This document shows positions 50,733-59,142 of a DNA stretch of 64,000 bases, piece after piece. The translations under genes and the position numbers were made by a program. The notes under the pieces were generated by a model that was not told where the DNA came from, searched no databases, and was given only the letters and a program-made list of their open reading frames with translations. Origin of the DNA: UBA11889 sp002313255 (GTDB taxonomy: Bacteria; Pseudomonadota; Gammaproteobacteria; Pseudomonadales; Azotimanducaceae); assembly GCA_913045265.1 (NCBI GenBank), contig CAJWQX010000002.1, positions 1 through 64,000 of the forward strand, read 5' to 3'. Each line of letters opens with the position of its first letter. Positions within the stretch are counted from its first letter, which is position 1.

Positions 50733-51212
50733 TTAACTCAAATAGCCCTCAAGTTTTACCGCGATCTCTTCAGGCGCCGTCCCTGGTTCGAATCGCTCCA
50801 CCACGTTGCCATCTCCATCAATAAGGAATTTGGTGAAATTCCACGCGATGTCAGGCTTACCTTCAGGATTCGAAATGGCCGAGGTCAAGAGCTGATAGAG
50901 CTCGCACGCCCCATCTCCGTTCACTTCAATCTTGGAAAACATCGGGAAGGTCACGTCGAATTTAGACTGGGCAAACTCTAGGATCTCCTCGTTCGTTCCT
51001 GGTTCCTGCGCACCGAACTGATTGCAAGGAAATCCGAGAACGGTAAATCCTTTCTTCGCGTTGTCCTCATGCAATGTACGCAGACCTGCGTACTGTGGCG
51101 TGAGTCCTCACTGGCTAGCTAGGTTGACGGCCAGACAGACCTGGCCCTTGAGTTGTTCAAAGCTCTTCGGTTCCCCGGTGATGGACTGCATTGTTAGCTC
51201 ATGGAATCCCAT
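50733..51212 (-). CDS. Selenoprotein: glutathione peroxidase, Sec35 encoded by TGA
   Basis: A 159-residue glutathione peroxidase whose frame is cut by TGA at 51110-51108. Upstream, from ATG 51212 behind AAAGGAG, it reads MGFHELTMQSITGEP to VNLASQ; downstream GLTPQYAGLRTLHED. Together NLASQ-U-GLTPQYAGL is the canonical active site, where most bacterial homologues have Cys. The tetrad is complete: U35, Q65 (FPCNQFG), W124 and N125 (WNFTKFL). No leader, so it acts in the cytoplasm, reducing H2O2 or lipid hydroperoxides with thiols. Conventional gene calling would keep only the shorter frame from 51074. A SECIS hairpin follows the TGA at 51076-51093. Neighbours are an enoyl-CoA hydratase and the CoA transferase; no functional link is evident. 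Confidence 0.95.
51076..51093 (-). promoter_or_regulatory. Bacterial SECIS element of glutathione peroxidase
   Basis: In mRNA sense GUACGCA pairs perfectly with UGCGUAC (7 bp) around loop GGUC. It begins 14 bases after the Sec UGA, with the loop 21 bases after it. The apical part GCAGGUCUGC is the same as the SelB-binding hairpin tip I recall for E. coli fdhF. This strongly supports UGA recoding by SelB in this gene. Confidence 0.9.
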
Positions 51213-51248
51213 GGTTTCTCCTTTGTTATGCCTTAAATCATAGCGCGA

Positions 51249-52082
51249 TTAGACGCCTTTGAAATCGGACTCTCTTTTTTCCCGAAACGCAGCCGCGCCC
51301 TCACGGGCGTCCGCTGAAAGGCCAACCAAGGGAATCGCAGTTTCCGACCACTGCATGGCCGAATCGAAGTCCATGTGGGCGGTTCGCATCGCGAGTAACT
51401 TACCGACCTTCTGCGCAATCGGCGGCCCCGCTTCAATTTCCAATGCGAGTTCCATAGTTTTTTCTTCCAGCTCGTCGGGTCCGACCAGGTAGTTGGAAAA
51501 CCCAGCAGCATGCGCCTCTTCCGCACTCATGAAGCGTCCCGTCATCATCATCTCCATTGCCTTTCGCCATCCGATGACTCGCGGTAGTGACCAAAATCCA
51601 CCTAGATCTGCAAAGACACCGCGTTTGACATAGGCAACTTGGAATCGAGCCGCCGTCGAGACCACCGCCATGTCGCAATGACTCGCAAGATCGAAACCGC
51701 CGCCGACGCACGGCCCGTTAACCATTGCGATCATCGGGACCTCTATCCTACGTAGCGCAATAAATGTTTCCGTCTCGTGGCGAAAATTCAGGCGGTAGCC
51801 TTCGGCGTCAACCTGGCCTGCCTCCAAACCCTCGGGGACGGGGTCGGGGTTGGGGTTAGCCGCCCCGCTAAAATCCATGCCAGCACAAAAACCGCGACCC
51901 GCGCCTGTGATAACCATGCAACGTATGGTGCGATCAAAGCGTGCCTCAAACGCAATTTCGCGCAACTCGCGTAACAACGGAAATGTCAGCGCATTGAGTT
52001 TCTCGGGTCGATTCAGGGTAAGCCAAAGGATCCCTTCTTGTTGTCCGCGGCGCTCGGTCAGAATCGGATTTTCGTCAGACAT
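51249..52082 (-). CDS. Enoyl-CoA hydratase/isomerase family protein
   Basis: A 277-residue crotonase-fold enzyme. Oxyanion-hole motifs are RGFCAGMDFSGAANP (near residue 65) and GGGFDLASHCDMAVVS. The later RGVFADLGGFWSLPRVIG has Asp in the position of catalytic acid/base, as in Asp-type hydratases and isomerases, but Glu of typical enoyl-CoA hydratase is not seen. Substrate is an acyl-CoA of unknown chain. Cytoplasmic. Starts 36 bases upstream of the glutathione peroxidase gene, on the same strand, so they may share a transcript. One of four crotonase genes in the window. Confidence 0.88.
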   Translation of the reverse strand: MSDENPILTERRGQQEGILWLTLNRPEKLNALTFPLLRELREIAFEARFDRTIRCMVITGAGRGFCAGMDFSGAANPNPDPVPEGLEAGQVDAEGYRLNFRHETETFIALRRIEVPMIAMVNGPCVGGGFDLASHCDMAVVSTAARFQVAYVKRGVFADLGGFWSLPRVIGWRKAMEMMMTGRFMSAEEAHAAGFSNYLVGPDELEEKTMELALEIEAGPPIAQKVGKLLAMRTAHMDFDSAMQWSETAIPLVGLSADAREGAAAFREKRESDFKGV

Positions 52083-52188
52083 AATTAACTCCCTTCGTTT
52101 TCATGGATCGTACTCTGTATGCGGCGATGGCTAAAACCTCCTACTTCTGCACACCACATTCACCCCAAGCTTCTGGCACACTTTAGTC

Positions 52189-53004
52189 ATGAACTATCAA
52201 TACATTACGGTTGAGCCGTTAACCCCGACAATCGGAGCGACCATCCACGGGGTTGACCTATCGCGCCCCCTCGACGACCAGGCCTTCGATGAAATTCATC
52301 ACGCTTGGATGGAACACTTGGTGGTGTTTTTTCGGGACCAGGAATTAACTCCCGAACAGCACTTAGAATTTGGCCGTCGGTTTGGCCCTCTGCACATTCA
52401 TCCGGCAGCCCCATACGTTCACGACAATCCTGAATTAATGCAGATACACACGGACCGGCATTCGCAACGAAACAACGGTGCCGGCTGGCACTCCGACGTC
52501 TCAGCAGACGACGAACCGCCACTCGGCAGTATCTTGCATCTACACCAAGTGCCCGCCAAAGGGGGAGACACCCTATTCGCCAACATGTATGCGGCCTACG
52601 ACGCACTATCCGGTCCCATGCAGAACTGGCTCACCGGCTTACAGGCCGTCCATCGAGCAGACTACGCTGGTCTATACGGCGACCACAAACCGCAGCGCGC
52701 TTTCCCGCAATCCACCCATCCGGTAATCCGGGCCCATCCCGTCACCGCAAAAAAGGCACTGTACGTGAATTCTGGCTTTACCCGTCGTATCGAGGGCCTA
52801 TCCGCTGCTGAAAGCCGTGGTTTGCTGCAGTTTCTCTTCGAACACATCCGAAACCCCGCGTTTCAATGTCGATTTCAATGGCAACCAAACTCAATCGCCA
52901 TGTGGGACAACCGGTGTACGCAACACTTAGCAGTATGGGATTACTTCCCGGACACTCGTAGCGGTATTCGTGTCACCGTCAAGGGTGACCGGCCATTTTG
53001 TTGA
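52189..53004 (+). CDS. TauD/TfdA family Fe(II)/2-oxoglutarate dioxygenase
   Basis: A 271-residue non-haem iron oxygenase. Ligands: H101-x-D103 (GWHSDVSADDEPP) and H246 (MWDNRCTQHLAVWDY), with 2-oxoglutarate Arg in SGIRVT at the end. The N-terminal LTPTIGATIHGVDLSRPLD matches TauD. Homologous to the TauD at 4585-5454 over its length (HSDVS, GGDTLF, AAYDALS), but the two differ around the last Arg. Probable hydroxylase of a small sulfonate, ether or amide; unproven. Divergent from the enoyl-CoA hydratase at about 100 bases, with an M28 peptidase 43 bases after. Confidence 0.92.
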   Translation: MNYQYITVEPLTPTIGATIHGVDLSRPLDDQAFDEIHHAWMEHLVVFFRDQELTPEQHLEFGRRFGPLHIHPAAPYVHDNPELMQIHTDRHSQRNNGAGWHSDVSADDEPPLGSILHLHQVPAKGGDTLFANMYAAYDALSGPMQNWLTGLQAVHRADYAGLYGDHKPQRAFPQSTHPVIRAHPVTAKKALYVNSGFTRRIEGLSAAESRGLLQFLFEHIRNPAFQCRFQWQPNSIAMWDNRCTQHLAVWDYFPDTRSGIRVTVKGDRPFC

Positions 53005-53047
53005 GTCTTTTTCGCCCGTTTAGCTCCGGTTTCGATCGAGGCTTGCT

Positions 53048-55264
53048 GTGAAGCGTGCAGTGTTCCTGTGGATAGCGCTTTTGAACGCGGCGACCGGTCA
53101 CGCAGACGACGTTCTGCTTGGTTTCGGCGTCGACGAAAGCGAGAAACAGCGCGAGCTCGAGGCACGACTCGTGAGCGACATCTCGGCCAACGACCTCCAT
53201 GAATGGATCGAGGCCCTCGCAGCTAAACCTCATCATGTCGCTTCAACGCAAGGCAAACGGAACGCCGAGTACATTGCCGCGCTGTTTAAGCAATGGGGTT
53301 ACGACACTCGGCTTGCGACTTACGAGGTTCTTATCCCAGTTCCCAAAGTCCGCGTGCTTGAGATGCTCCAACCGCAATACTTTCAAGCCACCCTCACGGA
53401 ACGCATCGTCAACTCCGATGCAAGTACGACCATGCGTGACCAGGTACTGCCACCTTACAACGCGTTTTCGCCAGACGGCGACGTGGTCGGCCATCTTGTG
53501 TACGTGAACTACGGTACGCGGGAAGACTATGAAATGCTCGATCGATATGGCGTTGACGTCACCGGTGCCATCGTTATTGCCCGATACGGGAAAGTATGGC
53601 GTGGAATCAAACCGAAGTTGGCGGCGGAACATGGCGCCATCGGCGCTTTGATTTATTCGGATCCCATCGATGATGGGTATACCCGCGGCAGCGTGTACCC
53701 CGACGGACCTTACAAAAACGATTCTGCCGTTCAACGCGGTGCCGTGATGGACTTGCCGTTGCATGCCGGAGACGTACTTACGCCCGGTTGGGCCGCAAAA
53801 AAAGGAGCGCGGCGGTTAAGCCGTGATGAGGCTGCCGCCATCGCAAGCATCCCCGTCCTCCCAATCTCTTATGCCGATGCGGAACCATTACTCAGGCAAT
53901 TGAGCGGGCCGATGGCACCTTCTGATTGGCGGGGCGCGTTGCCACTTTCGTATCACCTCGGTCCCGGACCCGCGCGGGTGCGACTCCAAGTCGAATTCGA
54001 CTGGCAAACGGTCACTGCCCGAAACGTCATTGCACGTCTGAAAGGATCAAAATTCGCTGACGAATGGGTGATCCGTGGCAACCACCATGACGGTTGGAAT
54101 CACGGGGCACGAGACCCGGTCTCAGGACTGGTAACGATGCTTGCTGAGGCCCGGGCGATTGCAAGACTCAACGAGCCGATCGCCCGGACCATCGTCTATG
54201 CCGCATGGGACGCAGAAGAACCGGGGCTGATGGGGTCAACCGAATGGGTGGAAGAGCATGCACGCGAGCTTAGTCGAAAAGCCGTGGCTTATCTCAATAC
54301 CGACGGTATGGGGCGCGGTTTCGTCTCTGTCGGGGCGAGTCACACGCTTGAACGCTTTTTTAACCAACTTCTTGATGACGTGGAAGATCCCCAAACAAAG
54401 CTTTCCATCGGTGAACGCCGGAGGGCCCGTATTCGAATAAAGGGTGACGAAAAAGCTGTGTCCGAGCTTACTAATCGGCGCGACCTGCGGGTCGCCGCAC
54501 TAGGGTCTGGATCAGACTACACCGCATTTCTCCATCACCTCGGTATCGCTTCGGCCAATCTTAGCTTCGGCGGCGAGGCGGAGAGCGGTAGTTACCACAC
54601 CCTCTACGACACGCACGAACATTTCCATCGATTTATTGATCCCGGCAACGTCTACGGCACCGTCCTCGCGGAATTGACTGGTCGCGCGACGTTGCGACTC
54701 GCAAACGCCCACGTCGTGCCTTTTGACTTTAGTGGCCTGCTCGACAACATCAAGAAATTTGTCGCTGAAATTGAAGAATTGTCGGGAACACAACGCAAAG
54801 AAACAGCGCGGATCAACACGCTCATCGATACCGGCGCTTATACCGCGGCATTGGATCCACGCAAATCTCTCCGCGCACCCCGCCGACACGCCCCTGTGCC
54901 ACACTTTAATTTCTCGCCCCTCCATAACGCGATCGCGAAGATTGATCGGTCGATCGCGTTACTGGACTCCGTGGACTTGATCAACTTGAAGGCGCGTCAA
55001 CTCAAAAAAATTAACCGTCTTCTCTACACCAGTGAGCGAATATTCCTTCGAGATCAGGGACTCCCGCGTCGCTCCTGGTACCGTCATCAACTCTATGCCC
55101 CGGGGTTTTATACGGGTTACGGGGTAAAAACCTTACCTATGATCCGCGAAGCGATTGAAGAGCGGCGCTACGCGGCTGTCCCGGAAGCCGTAGTCGGCCT
55201 AGGTCGGGTGCTGAATGCGCTCGCGGATCGAATTGATGAGATTCACCGCAGCGTTCAACGATGA
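53048..55264 (+). CDS. M28 family zinc metallopeptidase (glutamate carboxypeptidase II-like)
   Basis: A 738-residue exported peptidase with a signal peptide (MKRAVFLWIALLNAATGHA). Domain order as in GCPII/PSMA: N-terminal lobe, protease-associated (PA) insert around residues 120-260, then M28 catalytic domain, then helical dimerisation tail. Zinc and catalytic motifs: GNHHDGWNHGARDPVSG (His and bridging Asp), AAWDAEEPGLMGSTEW (the Glu-Glu pair), YLNTDGMGRGF (Asp), and YHTLYDTHEHF (last His). It would cleave C-terminal glutamate or similar residues from peptides in the periplasm. GTG 53048 start; last codon overlaps the methyltransferase start by four bases (ATGA). Confidence 0.9.
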   Translation: MKRAVFLWIALLNAATGHADDVLLGFGVDESEKQRELEARLVSDISANDLHEWIEALAAKPHHVASTQGKRNAEYIAALFKQWGYDTRLATYEVLIPVPKVRVLEMLQPQYFQATLTERIVNSDASTTMRDQVLPPYNAFSPDGDVVGHLVYVNYGTREDYEMLDRYGVDVTGAIVIARYGKVWRGIKPKLAAEHGAIGALIYSDPIDDGYTRGSVYPDGPYKNDSAVQRGAVMDLPLHAGDVLTPGWAAKKGARRLSRDEAAAIASIPVLPISYADAEPLLRQLSGPMAPSDWRGALPLSYHLGPGPARVRLQVEFDWQTVTARNVIARLKGSKFADEWVIRGNHHDGWNHGARDPVSGLVTMLAEARAIARLNEPIARTIVYAAWDAEEPGLMGSTEWVEEHARELSRKAVAYLNTDGMGRGFVSVGASHTLERFFNQLLDDVEDPQTKLSIGERRRARIRIKGDEKAVSELTNRRDLRVAALGSGSDYTAFLHHLGIASANLSFGGEAESGSYHTLYDTHEHFHRFIDPGNVYGTVLAELTGRATLRLANAHVVPFDFSGLLDNIKKFVAEIEELSGTQRKETARINTLIDTGAYTAALDPRKSLRAPRRHAPVPHFNFSPLHNAIAKIDRSIALLDSVDLINLKARQLKKINRLLYTSERIFLRDQGLPRRSWYRHQLYAPGFYTGYGVKTLPMIREAIEERRYAAVPEAVVGLGRVLNALADRIDEIHRSVQR

Positions 55265-56037
55265 CACTAAAAAGACACCAAATAGCCAATCGAGCCGCTT
55301 GGCAAGAGTTTGCGGCGCGATACGTGGAACCCGCCGAAGAGGGTTGGGCAAGTGACAATCCACGGTGGGGAATTTGGCACATACCGGAAAGTGATATTGG
55401 CCTATTGCCAAAGAATCTGGCCGGAAAAAGTTGCGTCGAAATTGGCTGTGGTGCGGGCTACGTTTCCTCGTGGATGGCTCGTCGAGGTGCCAATTCGGTG
55501 GTTGGCATTGACCCGACCCCCAACCAACTAAAAACAGCGAGGCGGTTAGAAGCGCGATACAAATTGGGCGTCAATTTCATCGAAGGTTTTGGTGAGACGC
55601 TACCATTCGGAGACGCTTGTTTTGACTTTGCTATATCTGAATACGGCGCTTCGCTTTGGGCTGATCCCTACCAATGGGTGCCAGAGGCCGCAAGAGTGCT
55701 ACGTCCCGGAGGGGATCTGGTGTTCATGACAAACCACGCGTTTGCCATTTGTTGCGTGCCTGACGCAGAAGACGAGGATGCCCCTATTGCCGAACAATTA
55801 CAGCGGCCTTACCTGGGTCTTTATCAGACCGAGTGGCAGTTCTCGTCGAACGAAGTCGAGTTTCATCTCCCCCATGGGGAATGGATTGCGCTGCTAGGAG
55901 CGAATGGGTTGACTGTCGAACGGCTGCTCGAACTTGGCGCCCCCACAGCTGTCTCGGACTCAAATTACGGTTGGGCCGACCCGTCTTGGGCCACCAAATG
56001 GCCGACCGAAGAAGTCTGGTGCGCGCGCCGCCTGTAA
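55261..56037 (+). CDS. Class I SAM-dependent methyltransferase
   Basis: A 258-residue methyltransferase, translationally coupled to the peptidase gene by an ATGA overlap. Motif I CVEIGCGAGYVSSWMARRG (residues about 58-76) binds SAM; FAISEYGASLWADPYQWVPEA with DPYQW covers motifs II-III; ARVLRPGGDLVFMTNHAF is the strand-5 motif. Methyltransferase domain 11-type. Many homologues act on ubiquinone precursors or small molecules; the substrate is not apparent. Convergent with the amidohydrolase gene at six bases. Confidence 0.88.
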   Translation: MTLKRHQIANRAAWQEFAARYVEPAEEGWASDNPRWGIWHIPESDIGLLPKNLAGKSCVEIGCGAGYVSSWMARRGANSVVGIDPTPNQLKTARRLEARYKLGVNFIEGFGETLPFGDACFDFAISEYGASLWADPYQWVPEAARVLRPGGDLVFMTNHAFAICCVPDAEDEDAPIAEQLQRPYLGLYQTEWQFSSNEVEFHLPHGEWIALLGANGLTVERLLELGAPTAVSDSNYGWADPSWATKWPTEEVWCARRL

Positions 56038-56042
56038 TCGTT

Positions 56043-57227
56043 CTACCCGATCGACTGATTCGACTCAGCGAATATCCTCTTAAAGTTTCCCGCATAAAAG
56101 CACTCTTGAACGCGTTCGTCGTATCCGTCCAGGGCCCGTCGAAACCGACCAATCGGATCGCGCCCTCCTTCTGTGTGGGGATAGTCGCTGGAAAATAGGT
56201 AGAGTTCGGGTTGGGTTCGATCAATGAGTTCACCGACGTTCTCGTACACGTACGGGGTAAAACCAAACTGTTGCGCCAGTTGTTCAGAAGGTTTGCGCGT
56301 CAAACGTTGCAGCGATTGGTCCGTTTTCTTCCAGATCTCGACGGTCCAGTCCAGACGACTCAACATGGAAGGAACCCAACCGGCGCCCAGTTCCACACTC
56401 GCCCCTTGGAGCTTCGGAAAACGTTCAAAGACGCCGTCAAGCACCAAGGTACTGATAAAAAGCTCAGCCGCATGGTGAATCGCGGTCATATCTTTCGCGC
56501 GCACATTCTCACCACCACCTAACCAGTCCGCAGGTTTGTCGCCACCGTTATTGAGCCAGGCGGGATCTAACTGATACGAAACGCCGCCAATGTGAATCAC
56601 GAAAGGAATGCCGGCGTCCGACAGACGGTTCCAAAAAGGATCTATCTCCGGATGACCCGGCGAACGGCCGCCACAGGGCCGGTGAGGGATCCATACTGCC
56701 CCTACACGACCCTCCATAATGCAGGCGTCAAGTTCTTCGACGGCCGCGTCCGGGCGGTCGAGGGGGACAATGAGTACCGGCAGAAGGCGGTCGTCATGAC
56801 TGCAAAACGCCTGCATGGCGCGGTTATGCGCCCGGGCCGCGCCGTATTGCAACTCGCCGTCCGTTTTTACTCTCGTGGACATCGGCAATGCCGCCGATAG
56901 CGTCGAAAAGACCAATTGTTTTCGAAAACCGAGCATGTCCAAAGCGACGCCTCGATCCACGCCATCAAATGCGCCCAACGCTTGAATCTCCTTAGGTCCT
57001 CGAATCATGTCGTCTCCCAGCGCAAGCAACTCTTTTTTGTACGTTTGGGAGTGGCCGTTTTGGTGCATCAGTTCTACTGCCTCTTCCTCGGACACGGCAG
57101 ACGCGGCATAGCTAATGGCAGGTAATTTTTCCCGAATGCCCGGATCCGCAAACTCCGTGAGAAAATTCGGCAGTTCCATAATGTGGCTATCGGCATCGTA
57201 ATATTCACGGCCCGTGGCGTACGTCAT
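56043..57227 (-). CDS. Amidohydrolase family protein (amidohydrolase-2 / decarboxylase type)
   Basis: A 394-residue TIM-barrel hydrolase homologous to the one at 2648-3832. Visible motifs: YYDADSHIMELPNFL, RAHNRAMQAFCSHDDRLLPV, GAVWIPHRPCGG, FVIHIGGVSY, IHHAAELFISTLVLDGVF, GAGWVP and FSSDYPHTEGGRDPIGRF. The DADSHIME in place of DxHxH and a catalytic Asp in SSDYPH match the family. Substrate unknown, but the two copies in the window probably handle related compounds. Divergent from the BNR propeller gene with starts 64 bases apart. Confidence 0.82.
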   Translation of the reverse strand: MTYATGREYYDADSHIMELPNFLTEFADPGIREKLPAISYAASAVSEEEAVELMHQNGHSQTYKKELLALGDDMIRGPKEIQALGAFDGVDRGVALDMLGFRKQLVFSTLSAALPMSTRVKTDGELQYGAARAHNRAMQAFCSHDDRLLPVLIVPLDRPDAAVEELDACIMEGRVGAVWIPHRPCGGRSPGHPEIDPFWNRLSDAGIPFVIHIGGVSYQLDPAWLNNGGDKPADWLGGGENVRAKDMTAIHHAAELFISTLVLDGVFERFPKLQGASVELGAGWVPSMLSRLDWTVEIWKKTDQSLQRLTRKPSEQLAQQFGFTPYVYENVGELIDRTQPELYLFSSDYPHTEGGRDPIGRFRRALDGYDERVQECFYAGNFKRIFAESNQSIG

Positions 57228-57290
57228 TGTTTCTTGAGATTGTGGCGACCGCGTTACTATAGCCCGAAGAGCCTAGAGGAGGACCCGTCA

Positions 57291-58259
57291 ATGAATACGA
57301 AACTCTACGCCGGAACCGTGGGTTGGGGTGTGTGGGGCAGTGATGATCTTGGTGACACTTGGGATTTCGCCTTTAAAGGCATTTATGCGGAAAATCGAAT
57401 TTGGGCGCTTTGTAGCCATGATCTTGAACCCGGCGTCATTTTAGCCGGTTCAGACCGTGGTCTCTTACGCCAAAGGGTCGACGGTGGGGCCGAACATGTG
57501 CCATCGCCGGCTGATGACAATGGGCGCTGTGTTTGGTCCGTCGCGCAGGCCCCCCATGATCCGAATATCATCCTCATAGGTACCAACCCTGGCGCACTGT
57601 TTCGCTCCGATGACGGCGGAAAGAGCTGGCGCAAACTTCCCGTTGATTTAGTTGATAGCTGCCCGTTTATTGGCAAACCACGCGTCACGCGCATTCGATT
57701 TGATCCTCTCGAGGCCGATGCAATTTGGGTCAGCGTCGAAATCGACGCGGTCCACCGAAGCCGCGATGGCGGTGATACCTGGGAAAAGCTTGATAACGGC
57801 TTTAAGTTCCCCGATATCCATGACATTGCCGTGATCGACGACGGTGGTAGACGCAAACTTTTGGCCGCCACTGCGGTCGGTCTCTACCAAAGCCTGGATG
57901 ACGGGGCCAGCTGGGAGTGGAAAAAGCTTGATTCACCGTGGCAATACACACGAGGGATCAAGCCGCGCGCCGATCTCGACGGTACCGTATTCCTATGCAA
58001 CGGTGATGGTCCTCCGGGATCTCAAGGTCGGCTGCTACGAAGTCGAGACTGGGGAGAGTCGTGGGAAGATGCGAATTTACCAGGTCAAACCAATAGCACG
58101 CCTTGGATGGTAGCCACCCATCCAGCTAATCCAAGCCTTCTTTTTACCTGCACCAATCTCGGTCAAATGTACCGCAGCAACGACGGCGGCGAGGTCTGGC
58201 AGCGTTTGCCCCGTGAATTCGGCGAAATACGCACGCTTCTATGGCACCCCGCAGCCTAA
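57291..58259 (+). CDS. BNR/Asp-box propeller protein (sialidase-like repeat, no catalysis assigned)
   Basis: A 322-residue protein with repeated Asp-boxes (S/T-x-D-x-G-x-T/S-W): FRSDDGGKSWRKL, HRSRDGGDTWEKL, YQSLDDGASWEWK, LRSRDWGESWEDA and YRSNDGGEVWQRL. These mark a seven- or eight-bladed propeller like the VPS10/sortilin or Ycf48-related family. ATG 57291 follows GGAGGA strongly; the frame is open upstream, but that part overlaps the divergent gene and is discounted. No signal peptide is present, so a cytoplasmic propeller. Function not known; adjacency to an amidohydrolase may be coincidental. Confidence 0.8.
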   Translation: MNTKLYAGTVGWGVWGSDDLGDTWDFAFKGIYAENRIWALCSHDLEPGVILAGSDRGLLRQRVDGGAEHVPSPADDNGRCVWSVAQAPHDPNIILIGTNPGALFRSDDGGKSWRKLPVDLVDSCPFIGKPRVTRIRFDPLEADAIWVSVEIDAVHRSRDGGDTWEKLDNGFKFPDIHDIAVIDDGGRRKLLAATAVGLYQSLDDGASWEWKKLDSPWQYTRGIKPRADLDGTVFLCNGDGPPGSQGRLLRSRDWGESWEDANLPGQTNSTPWMVATHPANPSLLFTCTNLGQMYRSNDGGEVWQRLPREFGEIRTLLWHPAA

Positions 58260-58297
58260 CAGGGGAAACAATTCGGGAAACGCAAACACCACTTCGG

Positions 58298-59050
58298 TTA
58301 AAGGGTTGAAAAATCGGGCGGTCTTTTCTCTCGAAACGCTGTCACGGCTTCCAGGTTGGCTGGTCCGCCGCTGAGTCCGGCAAGTTCAGCATTCTCGGCA
58401 TCAATCACCGCTTTCAGACGCCCAATTTCAGGCCCATTGATTAACCGTTTCGCCGCGGCGATCGGTCCAGGAGGGAGCGCCGCAAGTTTCGCTGCTCGTT
58501 GATGAACTTCTTCGGCAAACACATCATCCGGAAATACGTCGAGCACGAGCCCCATGTCTTTGCACTGCTCCGCGCTCATCCAGTCCGAGCTCATCAACAT
58601 CCACGCCGCCTTTTGCCGACCCATCAACGCCGGAAATGTCATTGTGCTGCCAGCTTCGGCGACCAAGCCGAGCTCAGAAAATGGACATCTCAGCCGCGCG
58701 CCCGCGGCCATAAATGCAAAATCCGCGAGTCCACAGACTGTTGCGCCCACCCCAACTCCTAGCCCATTCACCGCAACCACGAAGGGCTTAGGGAACTCCG
58801 CAATGATGTGCGCCATGCCACCGAAGCCATGCACAACTTTCGCGGTGCGGCCCGCTTCAGAAAGATCGGCACCTGCGCTGAACGCTCGCCCCGCCCCGGT
58901 TAGAACGACAACTCGGACATCATCATCTTCGCGAGCAGCCAGGAACGCTTCCGCGACTTCATCGAACTGCGGATTGTTGAACGCGTTAAGGGCCTCCGGC
59001 CGATTCAACGTGAGTGTGCGAACACGATTCTGATCGTTCGTCTCAAGCAT
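58298..59050 (-). CDS. Enoyl-CoA hydratase/isomerase family protein
   Basis: A 250-residue crotonase-fold protein. RAFSAGADLSEAG (near residue 55) and GVGVGATVCGLADFAFMA (near residue 97) make the oxyanion hole; LRCPFSELGLVAEAGSTMTFPALMG contains the Glu pair of catalytic acids. Closest in pattern to delta-3,5 or enoyl-CoA isomerases such as ECI. Acts on an enoyl-CoA. An acyl-CoA dehydrogenase gene lies upstream on the same strand with a 92-base gap, so beta-oxidation of one substrate class is likely. The start ATG follows GGAGAC. Confidence 0.88.
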   Translation of the reverse strand: MLETNDQNRVRTLTLNRPEALNAFNNPQFDEVAEAFLAAREDDDVRVVVLTGAGRAFSAGADLSEAGRTAKVVHGFGGMAHIIAEFPKPFVVAVNGLGVGVGATVCGLADFAFMAAGARLRCPFSELGLVAEAGSTMTFPALMGRQKAAWMLMSSDWMSAEQCKDMGLVLDVFPDDVFAEEVHQRAAKLAALPPGPIAAAKRLINGPEIGRLKAVIDAENAELAGLSGGPANLEAVTAFREKRPPDFSTL

Positions 59051-59142
59051 TGTCCGTCTCCTTCAATAGCAACACCGTTCTTCCCACCAAAAACTAATCG
59101 CAAGTTTTGGGACCTCGACACCCTCGATCAAAACCGCCACCG

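Noticed and set aside
50786..50802. GGTTCGAATC-like T-loop inside the glutathione peroxidase gene
   Set aside because: No acceptor or anticodon stem around it; on the minus strand it codes for ERFEPGT of the peroxidase.
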